Shown here: piece after piece, positions 44,501 through 53,082 of the stretch
Layout of the letters: each line of letters begins with the position of its first letter
How positions within the stretch are numbered: the stretch's first letter is position 1
DNA from: Solwaraspora sp. WMMD406
Lineage (GTDB): Bacteria; Actinomycetota; Actinomycetes; Mycobacteriales; Micromonosporaceae
Direction: 5' to 3'
Length of the DNA stretch: 64,000 nt
Assembly: GCF_029626025.1 (NCBI RefSeq)
Contig: NZ_JARUBF010000001.1
Location: 2,232,001-2,296,000 of the forward strand
Notes under the pieces: model-generated
What the model was told of the DNA's origin: nothing
The model's database searches: none
Seen by the model: only the letters and a program-made list of their open reading frames with translations
Translations under genes and position numbers: made by a program

Positions 44501-47500
44501 CGAGGCGTGGCTCTGTCCGAGGGCCAGGCTGTGCTCGGCGACCGCGGTGATACCGGCGATCACGTTGTCGGCCGGCCCGTCGTGCCGCCGGCTGCCCTCC
44601 TCGACCAGGTTGGTCAGCCGTTCCGACAGACGCAGCTGGTTGTGCAGGTAGTCACCGTGCATCGCGAGGTGGCTCGCGGCGATCGCGCCGACGTTCGGCA
44701 CCAGCTGATGCGGCATGACGGACCCGTTGCCGTTGCCGTTGTGGCCGTTGCCGTTGTGGCCGGCGTGCCCGTTGGTGTCGTGCCCGTTGCCGTTGTGGCC
44801 GCCGTGCCCGTTGCCGTTGTGGCCGTTGCCGTTGTGGCCGTCGGCCGCTGCGTTCGCGGCGACAGCGGCGGCGGCGGGGGCGGCGGGGGCCGGTGCGGAC
44901 GTCGAAACGCCCTCGACCCGGTAGCCGTTGCGCAGCGCCTCTTGGTATTCCCGGCGGCGCCCCTCCGGTACGTAGTTGACACCGTTCAACTCGATCGTCA
45001 TCCCCTCGGTGCGCGGCGGCGTGGTGGCCACCGCCTGGTAGCGGTTGAAACCGGTCAGCGGCAGGCCGAGGACGGCCAGCCGGGCGGCGAGCTGCTTCAG
45101 TGCGCGGTCGCTGTCGCGACCCGGCCCGGCGTCGGCGGCGAGCACGACCACGTCGGCGTGGTCGGCCAGGATTCGCCGTACCAGGCCACCCAGGACCTTC
45201 TTGGGGCCGAACTCGACGAAGACCCGGAAGCCGTCGTCGTACATCTGCGTGACCCGGGGCGCGAAGCTGACCGGGTTGGCGAGCTGGCGCACCAGGACCT
45301 GGGCGTTCGCCTCGCTGTCGGCGCCGTAACCGGCGCCGTCGGTGTTGGCGTAGACCGGGATCTCCGGCCGACCCACCGTGACCCGCGCGACGGCGGCACC
45401 GAAGCGGTCCACGGCGTGACCGACGTAGCGGGTGTGGAAGGCGGCGGCCACCGGCAGGGCCCTCGCGTCGACCCCGGCCGCCGTGCAGGACTCGACGAAC
45501 CTCCCGACGGCCTCGGTGCCGCCCCCGACCACCAGCTGGTCCGGTGCGTTGATGTTGCAGACGACGACGTCCGGGTGGCTGTCGAGCAGGCGCTCGACCG
45601 TCGGCCGGTCGGCCGAGACGGCCGCCATGGTGCCCGGGTCGTCGCTGTCGGCACCGTCGCGCGTGGCCATCGCCACGCCGCGTGCCTTCGCCAGCGTGTG
45701 GAACTGTTCGTCGGTGAGGCTTCCGGCGGCCCAGAGCGCGGTCAGTTCGCCGAAGCTGTGCCCGAGGGCTCCCTCGGCGGCGAAGCCGAGTTCCCGCAGG
45801 TAGGCGAACTGGCCAGTGGAGATCGCGCCGATCGCTGGCTGGGCGTGGTCGGTGCGCCGCAACACCTCCTCCTGCCGGCGCCGGGTGGCGTCGTCGAAAG
45901 CCAGCGGCGGGAACACCACCCGGCCCAACGCCTCGGCGCCGGTGACGCGTACGGCTTCGGTGTGTGCGGCGGCGGTGTGTCCGGCTGCTGCGGCGGCGTC
46001 GAAGGCCGCCCGTACCGGCGGCACCGCGACCGCCGCCTCGGCACCCATCGCCACGTACTGGCTGCCCTGGCCGGCGAAGAGCGCGGCCACCCTGCCGGTG
46101 TCCGCCGCCGCCCGACGGTAGTAGGCCCCGCCGGGCAGGTCGAACGACTCGACGGTCGGGTCGTCGGCGATCCGCCGGCAGGCCTTGTCCCGCAACTCGT
46201 CGCGTTCGGCGTCGTCGCGGGCGACCACGGCCAGCCGGGCGTGTCCGGCCGGCACCACCGCGTCGTCGCCGGACCCGTCCGGGTGCTGGCCGACCTGGGC
46301 CAGCAGCGCCTGCGGGTCGGCACCGTGCCAGAGGTACACCCGCGCGGTACGGTGCAGCACCCGCAGCCCGGAGCCGGTCGGATCGTGCTCCTCCAGGACA
46401 CAGTGGAAGTTCGTACCGCCGAATCCGAACGAGGAGACTGCGGCCCGGCGGCGGGGCCGCTCCGGTTCGAGGATCCACGGCCGGGTCTTGGTGTTGACGT
46501 AGAACGGGGAGTCGTCGAAACCCATCGCCTCGCGCGGCTTGTCGACGTTGATCGTCGGCGGCAGCAGCTTGTGGTACAGCGCCAGCGACGACTTGATCAT
46601 GCCGGCGGCACCGGCCGCCGCCTTGGTGTGGCCGATCTGGCTCTTGACGCTGCCCACGGCGGCGAACTCGCGGTCCTCGGTGACCGCCGCGAACACCTCC
46701 TTGAGAGCACTGACCTCGGTCAGGTCACCGACGGCGGTGCCGGTGCCGTGACACTCGACCAGGCCGACCTGCTCCGGGCCGAAACCCGCGTCCTCGTACG
46801 CCCGGCGCAGCGCGACCACCTGACCCTCCTTGCGCGGGGCGTAGATGCTCTTGAACCGCCCGTCGCTGGAGGTGCCGATGCCGCGCAGCACCGCGTAGAT
46901 CCGGTCTCCGTCGCGTTCGGCGTCGGCCAGCCGCTTGAGCGCCAGCATGCCGATGCCCTCGCCGATCAGGGTGCCGTCGGCGTTCTCGTCGAACGGCCGG
47001 ATCTCGCCGGCCTTGGAGAACGCCGGGGTCTTGGAGAAACACAGGTACATCAGGATGGTGTTCTCGGCGTCGCAGCCGCCGGTGAGCATCAGATCGGCCC
47101 GGCCGGAGATCAGTTCCGCCGCCGCCGAATGCACCGCCGCCAGCGAGCTGGCGCAGGCCGCGTCCACCGTGCAGTTGGTGCCGCCGAAGTCGAACCGGTT
47201 GGCGATCCGGCCGGCCACGACGTTGCCCAGCATGCCGGGGAAGGAATGCTCCTCCCACGGCGCGAACGCCTTGACGAACTTCGCCGAGATCTCCTCGGCG
47301 TCGCGTTCGCTGAGCCCGCAGCTGCGTACGACCTCTTTGAGCACCGGCGTCTGCAACCGGGTCGCCAGTGGCTGGGTCAGCGAGTTGGCCCCGGTGATAC
47401 CGAGCACCACGCCGGTGCGCTCCTTGCGGTACCACGGGGCGTCCGGCGCGCCCGCGTCGGCCAGGGTCTGCTTGGCGACCACCAGGCTGAGCAGTTGCAG

Positions 47501-48808
47501 GACGTCGGTGACTTCGAGGGTGTTGGGCGGCAGGCCGAACTCCATCGGGTTGAACGGCACCGTCGGCACGAAGCCGCCGCGCTTGGCGTACGTCTTGTCC
47601 GGCGCGCTCGGGTCCGGGTCGTAGTGGTCGGCGATCCGCCAGTGCGTCTCCGGTACGTCCTGGATGCAGTCGGCGGCGTCGACCACGTTGCTCCAGAACT
47701 CGCCCAGGTCGCGCGAGCGGGGGAAGAGCGCGCCGAGCCCGACGATCGCGATCGGGGTGTCCGCCATCCGGCGGGCGGTGGTGTCGTCGCTGTCCATGAA
47801 ACGCTCCGATCTGGTCGATGTCGTCTCGTGGTCGGTGCCGGGCCGCTGGTCGGCGGGGTGGGTGCCACGGGCGGGTGCTAGGTCGGCACCCTCGCCCGGC
47901 AGGTCACGTGCCGGTTCGGCACCCTCGCCCAGCAGGTCACGTGCCGCGCCGGCGATTCGCCCGACGGCCGTGCGGTCCCGCACCATCGTGTAGTGGTCGC
48001 CGGGGCAGTCCAGCACCGTCAGGTCGTCGGTCAGCGACGCCCACCCCAGCGGGTCCGGCCCGTCCAGCAGCCCTCGATCGGGCCGGACCAGCACCACCGG
48101 CACCGGCGCCCGCCGGGGTTCGTACGCCTGCGCCAGCCGGTTGTTGCGAACCAACCCCTGCAGGTACGTGTCGAGCACCTTGCGCAGCCCCGGCAGGGTG
48201 GTGTCGTCGCGGACCGCCCCGTGGGCGCGGGCCAGGTCCAGCACCGTACGCAGCCCGCTGTCCCGGTCGGCCGGTGCCGGTCCGGCCGCCGGGAGTTCGA
48301 CTTCGGACAGTGGGAGTTCGACGCCCCGACGGGCACCGAGGTACATGGCGAACCAGCGCAGCACCGTGGCGTCGTCGAGGTCGCCGTCGAGTGCCGTGTA
48401 CTCCGGCACCGGCGCGATGCTGTCCAGCGTGAGTAGCGCACCGGGACGTTCGGCCGGCCCGAGTAGACCGGCCAGTTCCAGCGCCACGACTCCGCCGAAC
48501 GACCAACCGGCCAGACACCACCGACCGGTGGTCAGGTCGCGTCGTCGTAGTTCGTCGGCGACCCGCTCGGCGAGCCAGGGGATAGAGGTGGCCGGGGCAC
48601 CGCCGTGCAACGCCGCCTCGAAATACTCCGGTACGTGCTCGAGGTTGACCACGTGCAGCGCGGCCGTGGGCGCGAGCGCGGCGGCGAGGTCGGCGTAGAC
48701 GGCGGTCGGCAACGCCCCCGGGTGCACCAGGACCACCGCTCGTGCGTGCGGTCCGGCGTTCCCGATCCGGGTCACCACCTCCGGCGGCCGCCGGTCACGC
48801 CGTCGCAT
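41543..48808 (-). CDS. pfaA: PfaA-like PUFA synthase with N-terminal thioesterase: TE-KS-AT-ACP-KR-DH
   Basis: 2421 residues from the ATG at 48808 (14-nt overlap with the carrier-protein gene). Domains: alpha/beta-hydrolase thioesterase (about 15-290, GWSFGG); ketosynthase (about 350-790; DAACASS near 551, ECHGTGT, KSQIGHTKAA); malonyl-type AT (GHSFGE near 1016). A His/Gly/Asn repeat linker follows, then one ACP (LGIDSIKRVEI near 1593), ketoreductase (VVTGGGRGVTAA near 1880) and a PKS-type dehydratase (DHRIDDHPVLPA near 2176). A second ATG at 47797 (residue 338) has its own GGAG and would give a 2084-residue PfaA without the TE. One ACP is unusual, since PUFA synthases normally carry several in tandem. 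Confidence 0.92.
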   Translation of the reverse strand: MRRRDRRPPEVVTRIGNAGPHARAVVLVHPGALPTAVYADLAAALAPTAALHVVNLEHVPEYFEAALHGGAPATSIPWLAERVADELRRRDLTTGRWCLAGWSFGGVVALELAGLLGPAERPGALLTLDSIAPVPEYTALDGDLDDATVLRWFAMYLGARRGVELPLSEVELPAAGPAPADRDSGLRTVLDLARAHGAVRDDTTLPGLRKVLDTYLQGLVRNNRLAQAYEPRRAPVPVVLVRPDRGLLDGPDPLGWASLTDDLTVLDCPGDHYTMVRDRTAVGRIAGAARDLLGEGAEPARDLPGEGADLAPARGTHPADQRPGTDHETTSTRSERFMDSDDTTARRMADTPIAIVGLGALFPRSRDLGEFWSNVVDAADCIQDVPETHWRIADHYDPDPSAPDKTYAKRGGFVPTVPFNPMEFGLPPNTLEVTDVLQLLSLVVAKQTLADAGAPDAPWYRKERTGVVLGITGANSLTQPLATRLQTPVLKEVVRSCGLSERDAEEISAKFVKAFAPWEEHSFPGMLGNVVAGRIANRFDFGGTNCTVDAACASSLAAVHSAAAELISGRADLMLTGGCDAENTILMYLCFSKTPAFSKAGEIRPFDENADGTLIGEGIGMLALKRLADAERDGDRIYAVLRGIGTSSDGRFKSIYAPRKEGQVVALRRAYEDAGFGPEQVGLVECHGTGTAVGDLTEVSALKEVFAAVTEDREFAAVGSVKSQIGHTKAAAGAAGMIKSSLALYHKLLPPTINVDKPREAMGFDDSPFYVNTKTRPWILEPERPRRRAAVSSFGFGGTNFHCVLEEHDPTGSGLRVLHRTARVYLWHGADPQALLAQVGQHPDGSGDDAVVPAGHARLAVVARDDAERDELRDKACRRIADDPTVESFDLPGGAYYRRAAADTGRVAALFAGQGSQYVAMGAEAAVAVPPVRAAFDAAAAAGHTAAAHTEAVRVTGAEALGRVVFPPLAFDDATRRRQEEVLRRTDHAQPAIGAISTGQFAYLRELGFAAEGALGHSFGELTALWAAGSLTDEQFHTLAKARGVAMATRDGADSDDPGTMAAVSADRPTVERLLDSHPDVVVCNINAPDQLVVGGGTEAVGRFVESCTAAGVDARALPVAAAFHTRYVGHAVDRFGAAVARVTVGRPEIPVYANTDGAGYGADSEANAQVLVRQLANPVSFAPRVTQMYDDGFRVFVEFGPKKVLGGLVRRILADHADVVVLAADAGPGRDSDRALKQLAARLAVLGLPLTGFNRYQAVATTPPRTEGMTIELNGVNYVPEGRRREYQEALRNGYRVEGVSTSAPAPAAPAAAAVAANAAADGHNGNGHNGNGHGGHNGNGHDTNGHAGHNGNGHNGNGNGSVMPHQLVPNVGAIAASHLAMHGDYLHNQLRLSERLTNLVEEGSRRHDGPADNVIAGITAVAEHSLALGQSHASASEVLRSFAQLETALIAPGSGIDYAPVAHPTAMPAYQPPAIGTGPQQYAWNNPAGTGYPPQVDAPTYPPETVEQAAPVSPAVAPVSPAVGAPAPAAAAPAAPAAAAPAAPAAPAADTTAAMDEATVRTTLLTIVSDKTGYPTDMLDPSMGIEADLGIDSIKRVEIMGALRDSFPGSPSASPERLAELHTLDDIVHFVAGAAAEAEVVTSGPKAERLPRIDRWQASLTRLPVPDQQERAYRDDPVALLAGAGGPLADALADALTAAGWRTVHAGEAYDDGLDLVLYLAPERADDTAAATAALREAALLAREVQRPLERVAETSRAAFVTVARLDGRLGVLASDGTAEAADLATVALGGLSGLVKTLAIEAPAVYCRAVDIAAALPVPQVVELLLAELHDAGTSTREVGYDDYGVRWTTRLTAGPAYPGGGELAPPGPEDLLVVTGGGRGVTAACVTDLARRYGVGLLLLGRTPLADEPAWAQGVPQERLKAAIVQALRADGATVTPKDVERRYQELTAQREIRRTLAEASAGGASVTYLPADVTDPAALYAALAEHRDRITGLVHGAGVLADQLIVDKRPEDIDRVLGTKLTGLTGLLAALDTSRLRHVVLFSSVAGFFGNRGQSDYAMANEALNRIASRLRGARPDARITSINWGAWAGGMVTPELARLFTERGVDLIPLDTGVRMFTEQFGTAHSADLVTVIGPDEPLSKAEPRPLPVDGVRVTRELAGLRDEAVLTDHRIDDHPVLPATVALGGILATAAAVTGVPAVGARDFSVLKGVVLDSGQPERLRFLVTPDGSGTRVDVRDDAGRPRYRAVVETAGLGPTPRLTGLPGVDAGEQTTAYADGTLFHGETLRGLRRVLDPGRRMVLLAELPDTPLADGAWSADHYDPALADLLLQAVLVWVRRHTGQASLPTGVGRAELFAPMPTGEPFLIVVDEVTVDAPTVRCTVSACGTDGTVLVRFTGIQAIVRDTGDARSTSHAR
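44720..44850 (-). repeat. 15-bp repeats encoding a (HNGNG)n linker
   Basis: Variants of CCGTTGCCGTTGTGG repeat through this stretch and encode GHNGNG-type units between the AT and ACP of PfaA. They keep the frame and form a flexible linker next to the carrier domain. Confidence 0.8.
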
Positions 48809-49082
48809 CGCGCTGCTTTTCCACGATATAGCCGGCGAGCTCGTTGATGGTCGGGTGGTACCACAGCGCGGTGGTTTCCAGTTCGAATCCGAGCCAGTTC
48901 TCCAGTTCACCGGAGAGCACCAAGGCTTCGGTGGAGTCGAGGTCGAATTCGTCGAAGTACTGGTCGACGTTCACCCGGTCGGCGGGCACACTCAGCCGGT
49001 GCGCGAGTTTTCCGACCAGCCAGTCGCGTACCTCGTCCTCGGTCAGTACGGTGGCAGGGCGGATGGTCACCTGTTCTGTCAT
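48795..49082 (-). CDS. discrete acyl carrier protein 1
   Basis: 95 residues with the carrier fold. The phosphopantetheine serine is in EFDLDSTEALVLSGELE near residue 48. The ATG has GAGG upstream. It lies between the FAD oxidoreductase and pfaA genes and overlaps the latter by 14 nt. It may carry the acyl chain while tailoring enzymes act, or add carrier capacity to a synthase with a single internal ACP. Confidence 0.88.
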   Translation of the reverse strand: MTEQVTIRPATVLTEDEVRDWLVGKLAHRLSVPADRVNVDQYFDEFDLDSTEALVLSGELENWLGFELETTALWYHPTINELAGYIVEKQRDATA

Positions 49083-49181
49083 CGTATTCCTCGCTTCGGA
49101 CCGTATCGGGGCATGGCGGACCGTGCTCCGCTCACGCTCGATTCATGGAATGAACAGTTGGGGCTTTTGGTGCGCTGGTTT

Positions 49182-50480
49182 TCAGGGGGCGATGCCGGCG
49201 GCGCGTCGGACAGCTTCGGCGGCGGCGACGCCCGAGTCGAATGCCGACTCGTGGCTGCCGATGATGTCGATTCCCATCTTTCGGGAGTGGAAGTACGATC
49301 CAGCGAATTTGATCCGCGAATCGTCGGCGTTGATCGAATGGATGTCGCGCTGGAGAGACCGGACCTCCGTGGTGAGGATCGGGTGCCGGTAGGCCATTTC
49401 GTGGATGACGAGTTCGTCGCGGGCGTCGAGCGGGCAGTCGAGGGTGACGAAGTAGTCCCGCTCGGCGCCGAGGTGCTGCAGGTCGTTGAGGTAGTAGACC
49501 ACCCAGGACTGCTGTCCCTCGCCGTCGCCGACGCGCCCGTAGTTCCAGCTGCGCCAGCGCGTCCGGTCGGCCGGCAGCACCGACGCGTCGCTGTGCAGCA
49601 GCGCCCGGGTGCCGTGGTAGCGGATCGGGGCGAGTCGCTGCTGGCTCGGGCTCGGTGCGACGATCATGCCCAGCGCGTCGTCGGCATGGGTGGCGAGCAC
49701 CACGTAGTCGAACCCCTCCGGCCCGTCGGGGCCGTATACGACGACCTGGTCGCCGTCGGTGCGGACCTGTCCGACCGGGGCGTTCACCCGTACGTCCACT
49801 CCGGACCGGGCGAACGTCTCGGCGACTCGCCGTACGTAGCTGATGCTGCCTCCGGTGACCGTACGCCAGGGAGCGCTCCGCCCACCGAGGCCCTCGTGCC
49901 CGTGGGCGAAGAAGAAGGCGATGATCGTGCTGGCCGGCATCTGCCAGATCCGCTCCGCCGGCACCGACCACGCGGCGGTGGCGATGAGCACCACGAAGCC
50001 GTACCGGAACGCGGCGCTGTAGCCGTTACGGTCCAGGTACTCGCCGAGCGGGATGTCGGCCTTGCGGCGGATGAAGTCGCGCGGCGCTTCACTCTGGAAG
50101 CGGCGCGCTTCCCGCCACAGACTGGCGAAGTCCGCGTCGTACCGCTGCCCGATCTGCTCCTCGGTGAGCTCGAAGTCTTCGGACACGTAACTGCGCTGCC
50201 GGTCGAGGTCGAAGAAGCAGAACTGTCCCGGGTGGTCCTGGGTCTGCACTCCCAGTTCGCCGAAGAACTTGGCGAGCATCGGGTAGTGAGCCTCGTTGTA
50301 GACGATGAAGGCGGTATCGAGACCGAGAGTCCGGTCGCCTTCCTGGACCTCGATGGTGTTGGCGTGTCCGCCGAGTCTGCTGTCGGCTTCGAACAGTGTG
50401 AGTCGAGCGTCGTCGCGCAGATGGTATGCGGCGGCCATGCCCGCGATCCCGGCGCCGACCACTGCTACTCGAGGGGTCAC
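49182..50480 (-). CDS. FAD-dependent oxidoreductase, amine-oxidase/desaturase-like
   Basis: 432 residues from the GTG at 50480, chosen because GGGAGG lies 6 nt upstream and the dinucleotide fold starts at once (RVAVVGAGIAGMAAAYHL, then EADSRLGGHA). This is the flavin amine oxidase / phytoene-desaturase-like superfamily, close to COG2907-type FAD proteins often seen with fatty-acid-modifying enzymes. It is first in the pfa operon, so it probably oxidises or isomerises the acyl chain. The reaction is not predictable from sequence. Confidence 0.82.
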   Translation of the reverse strand: MTPRVAVVGAGIAGMAAAYHLRDDARLTLFEADSRLGGHANTIEVQEGDRTLGLDTAFIVYNEAHYPMLAKFFGELGVQTQDHPGQFCFFDLDRQRSYVSEDFELTEEQIGQRYDADFASLWREARRFQSEAPRDFIRRKADIPLGEYLDRNGYSAAFRYGFVVLIATAAWSVPAERIWQMPASTIIAFFFAHGHEGLGGRSAPWRTVTGGSISYVRRVAETFARSGVDVRVNAPVGQVRTDGDQVVVYGPDGPEGFDYVVLATHADDALGMIVAPSPSQQRLAPIRYHGTRALLHSDASVLPADRTRWRSWNYGRVGDGEGQQSWVVYYLNDLQHLGAERDYFVTLDCPLDARDELVIHEMAYRHPILTTEVRSLQRDIHSINADDSRIKFAGSYFHSRKMGIDIIGSHESAFDSGVAAAEAVRRAAGIAP

Positions 50481-50572
50481 CCGCGTCCTCCCTTCGCTGG
50501 CTACTTCCTCCATACAGAGAGGGTGGTCGACGCTCTGGATACATGACGGGCGAAGTAATTTAGATGAGTTAT

Positions 50573-50628
50573 CATGATCAATGTGACGGCCGACACGCCT
50601 TCGCGTGTCGGCCGTCACATTGATCATG
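50573..50628. terminator. perfect 26-bp inverted repeat with 4-nt loop
   Basis: Arms 50573-50598 and 50603-50628 are perfectly complementary around CTTC. It lies between the end of the sigma-factor gene and the start of the pfa operon. It could terminate the sigma transcript or bind a regulator. No T-tract and no flanking duplication are seen. Confidence 0.6.
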
Positions 50629-50778
50629 GGATGGTGGCTCATTCGCCTGGGTCCGGGATGCGCATGAGAAGCGATGTCGACGTCTGCGACAAGCGCTGGC
50701 ATCTGCTAGCTGGAATGTGCGTCCACCTATTGGAAAGGCGTGCTCACTGGAAAGGCGCGATCGGGACGTCGGCCAGGG

Positions 50779-51429
50779 TCAACTGGCCAGAGCGAGTTGC
50801 GGCCGTAAGCTGTCGCGTAGCCGCCGCAGCAGGCGATTGCGGGTCGGCCCGATGGAGCCGCGAGGTATGCCCAGGGCAGCGCTGATCTCGTCGTAGCTCA
50901 TCGCCGGCTCGTGCAGGAGCATGGCCAGTAGCGCCTGGTGCTGCTTGTCGAGGCTGCGGTAGGCGGCCATCAGCCGGGTGTCCGCCGAGCGGTTGACAAT
51001 GATCTCCTCCACGACCGCAGCGGTGTCCGGCTGGGCGTCGAAGGGCGAGTTGTCGCCGATCGGTACCTGCCGGCGCTCCCGCTCCACCTGCTTCATTGCC
51101 TCCCGGCGGGCGATGGTCACCAGCCATGGGGCCAGTTTTCCGGGCTCGCGCAGTCGGTGGAGGTTTTCCACGACCCGCAGCCAGGTCGCCTGGCAGACAT
51201 CTTCGCAATCGGTGGTGCGCAGCCGGAACGACCGGGCGACCGACCAGACCACGGGGGAGTAGGTGCTGATCAGCTCGCGCCAGGCGGCTTGGTCTCCGGC
51301 CTGGCAGGCCGCGACGAGCAGCGCCGGATGGTGGGGAAGGGTTGGTCCTGGGGTCGGCACGTGGTTCGGATGAGTGGCATCGTCGTGCGAGGGTGTCTCT
51401 GAGCTGGTGCTCAGGCTGACCACATTCAC
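50779..51429 (-). CDS. ECF-like RNA polymerase sigma factor
   Basis: 216 residues with sigma region 2 (about 45-110: ISTYSPVVWSVARSF, DCEDVCQATWLRVV) and region 4 (about 150-205: LDKQHQALLAMLL, SYDEISAALGIPRGSIGPTR). The ATG has GAAGG upstream. No anti-sigma gene is adjacent. It sits directly before the pfa operon on the same strand, separated by the 26-bp hairpin, and is divergent from a TetR gene. It is a good candidate for the cluster-specific activator. Confidence 0.9.
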   Translation of the reverse strand: MNVVSLSTSSETPSHDDATHPNHVPTPGPTLPHHPALLVAACQAGDQAAWRELISTYSPVVWSVARSFRLRTTDCEDVCQATWLRVVENLHRLREPGKLAPWLVTIARREAMKQVERERRQVPIGDNSPFDAQPDTAAVVEEIIVNRSADTRLMAAYRSLDKQHQALLAMLLHEPAMSYDEISAALGIPRGSIGPTRNRLLRRLRDSLRPQLALAS

Positions 51430-51485
51430 CTTCCCTGCCCCCTGACAAGTTCCGCGATCGAAAGTAACAGTAGCTTAGATCAGAT

Positions 51486-51506
51486 GCGTTCGCTAGCGAT
51501 AGACGC
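51486..51506. promoter_or_regulatory. palindrome in the sigma/TetR divergent promoter region
   Basis: TCGCTAGCGA (51490-51499) is a perfect palindrome inside GCGT...ACGC. It lies in the AT-richer spacer between the divergent sigma and TetR genes. Location and symmetry suggest a TetR operator. Confidence 0.45.
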
Positions 51507-51601
51507 TACAGTTAACACCCGACAACACAAACTCCATGAACCGGACACGCGCCGCTGGACCCGCGCGTGGCGAGGTTCGCGCCGGAAGGAGGGCTCGAGC
51601 C

Positions 51602-52342
51602 GTGGAGAGAGCGATGACGCCTCCCCTGACCCGCAGGCAGCGGGTCAGGGATGCCACGCTGCGGGAACTTGTCGCGGTCAGCCGTGACATCCTGAACAGC
51701 CAAGGGACCGAGGCGCTGACGATCCGCGCGGTCGCCCGCGAGATGGGCATGACGGCGCCCGGCGTCTACCGCTATTTCGGTAGTCACCGTGACCTGATGG
51801 ACGCGGTGATCGTGGCCATATTGGACGAGCTCACCGAGTACATCTCCACCGAAGTCGGCCAGGTCGACCCGAGTGACACCGCCGCCCGGTTGATCGTCGC
51901 CAGTCGGGCGTTGCGTCACTGGGCCGTCGAGCACTGCCGGGAGTTCCAGCTCTCCCTGATCGTCACGATCCCGCCGGAGGAGGACGACGCTCTGGTGAGC
52001 CAGGCCCGTCGACAGGTTGGCGGGCTCTTCGGCGCCATCTTCGCCGAGCTGTGGAACGAGTACGACATCCCCGCCGCCGAGCCCCAGCGTCACCCGGCCG
52101 CGACGAAGGCGCTCGCCGAGCGACTCCTGCAGCGGCTGGAGGTGCCGTTGCCGAACAGTCTCGCCGCCATGACCTTCACCCGGTGCTGGCTACGGCTGTA
52201 CGGAGTGGTCTGCATGGAATCGATGGGGCTGACCCGGACCATCGGCGACGAGGCCGGCGTGCTCTTCGAAGCCGAACTGGCCGACCTGGCCCAGCAACTC
52301 GGTCTGCCCGAGTCCGCACTGGACGCGGGTACTCCACGGTAA
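51602..52342 (+). CDS. TetR-family regulator of the cluster control block
   Basis: 246 residues from the GTG at 51602 (AAGGAGG 9-10 nt upstream); ATG 51614 with GGAGA is nearly as good. The N-terminal HTH is clear: VRDATLRELVAVSRDILNSQ, then AVAREMGMTAPGVYRYFGSH. The C-terminal ligand-binding domain resembles the WHG type. It is divergent from the sigma factor and probably represses the shared promoter region in response to an acyl or product-like ligand. Confidence 0.88.
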   Translation: MERAMTPPLTRRQRVRDATLRELVAVSRDILNSQGTEALTIRAVAREMGMTAPGVYRYFGSHRDLMDAVIVAILDELTEYISTEVGQVDPSDTAARLIVASRALRHWAVEHCREFQLSLIVTIPPEEDDALVSQARRQVGGLFGAIFAELWNEYDIPAAEPQRHPAATKALAERLLQRLEVPLPNSLAAMTFTRCWLRLYGVVCMESMGLTRTIGDEAGVLFEAELADLAQQLGLPESALDAGTPR

Positions 52343-52496
52343 TCTTCCCCCGCCAGAATCGATCCGATCACCCGCGACCGTCACGTTGGCTGCGTCACCC
52401 CGAACGACCGTCACGTCGGCGTCGCGCGGCCACCGTCGAGGGCGAACGCCCCACGGTCGACAGTGGAACGTCTGGACCAGAGGAGACAGGAGACCC

Positions 52497-52913
52497 ATGA
52501 CCGCCGTAGCTCTCAGCGCGGAAAGCCGGATCATCGCCGGCGCTGTGCTGCTGACCGTCGTCACCATCGCCTTCGGCGGCTGGTTCCTCAGCCGCGTCGT
52601 GCGAGGCCAGGTCGAGATGACCCCGTTCCAGGCGGCGTTCGCCCGAGCCGGCCACGCGCACGCCGGTGTCCTGGTGACGCTGGGACTGGTGGGTCTGCTC
52701 TACGCCGATGCCACCGGCCTGTCGGGCGTCGCGCTCTGGATCGCCCGGCTCGGCGTACCGGTCGCGGCGGCGCTGATGTCCGCCGGCTTCTTCCTCTCTT
52801 CCCTGGGCAAGGGGGTGACCCGGCCGAACAGGCTCATCATCCTGCTCTGGCTCGGCGCGCTCAGCCTCTGCGCCGGGGTGATCGCCCTCGGCCTCGGGCT
52901 GATCACCGCCTGA
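52497..52913 (+). CDS. small four-helix membrane protein
   Basis: 138 residues from the ATG at 52497 with GGAG upstream. Four hydrophobic helices are evident (about 8-30, 45-70, 75-98, 110-135). The second begins with the histidine pair RAGHAHAGVL, which could bind metal or haem. I recognise no named family. It follows the TetR gene after about 150 nt on the same strand and may be its target. Confidence 0.7.
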   Translation: MTAVALSAESRIIAGAVLLTVVTIAFGGWFLSRVVRGQVEMTPFQAAFARAGHAHAGVLVTLGLVGLLYADATGLSGVALWIARLGVPVAAALMSAGFFLSSLGKGVTRPNRLIILLWLGALSLCAGVIALGLGLITA

Positions 52914-52959
52914 ATACCAGCCCGAGCGGGCACGTCCGAGCCGTGCGCGTAAGCCCCAC

Positions 52960-53000
52960 CGCCTGCTGGCCGGACCGGAACCCGGTCTGACCAGCAGGCG
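52960..53000. terminator. bidirectional stem-loop terminator
   Basis: A 10-bp outer stem (CGCCTGCTGG with CCAGCAGGCG) and a 6-bp inner stem (GACCGG with CCGGTC) lie between the convergent membrane-protein and phosphatase genes. Confidence 0.65.
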
Positions 53001-53082
53001 AGACGAGCGGCGAGGACAGTGACCAGCGACGGATCGGCCCGTCCGACCGAGGGCCCCGTGAGGTGTCCGAGACGATGGACGG

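Noticed and set aside
44720-44850. 15-bp repeats in pfaA as a CRISPR or mobile repeat
   Set aside because: They are contiguous, in frame and encode a flexible linker.
41486-47881. 2131-residue open frame on the plus strand opposite pfaA
   Set aside because: It is the antisense shadow of a GC-rich gene. It is Arg/Gly/Val/Gln-rich with no domain, while the opposite frame shows complete KS, AT, ACP, KR and DH motifs.
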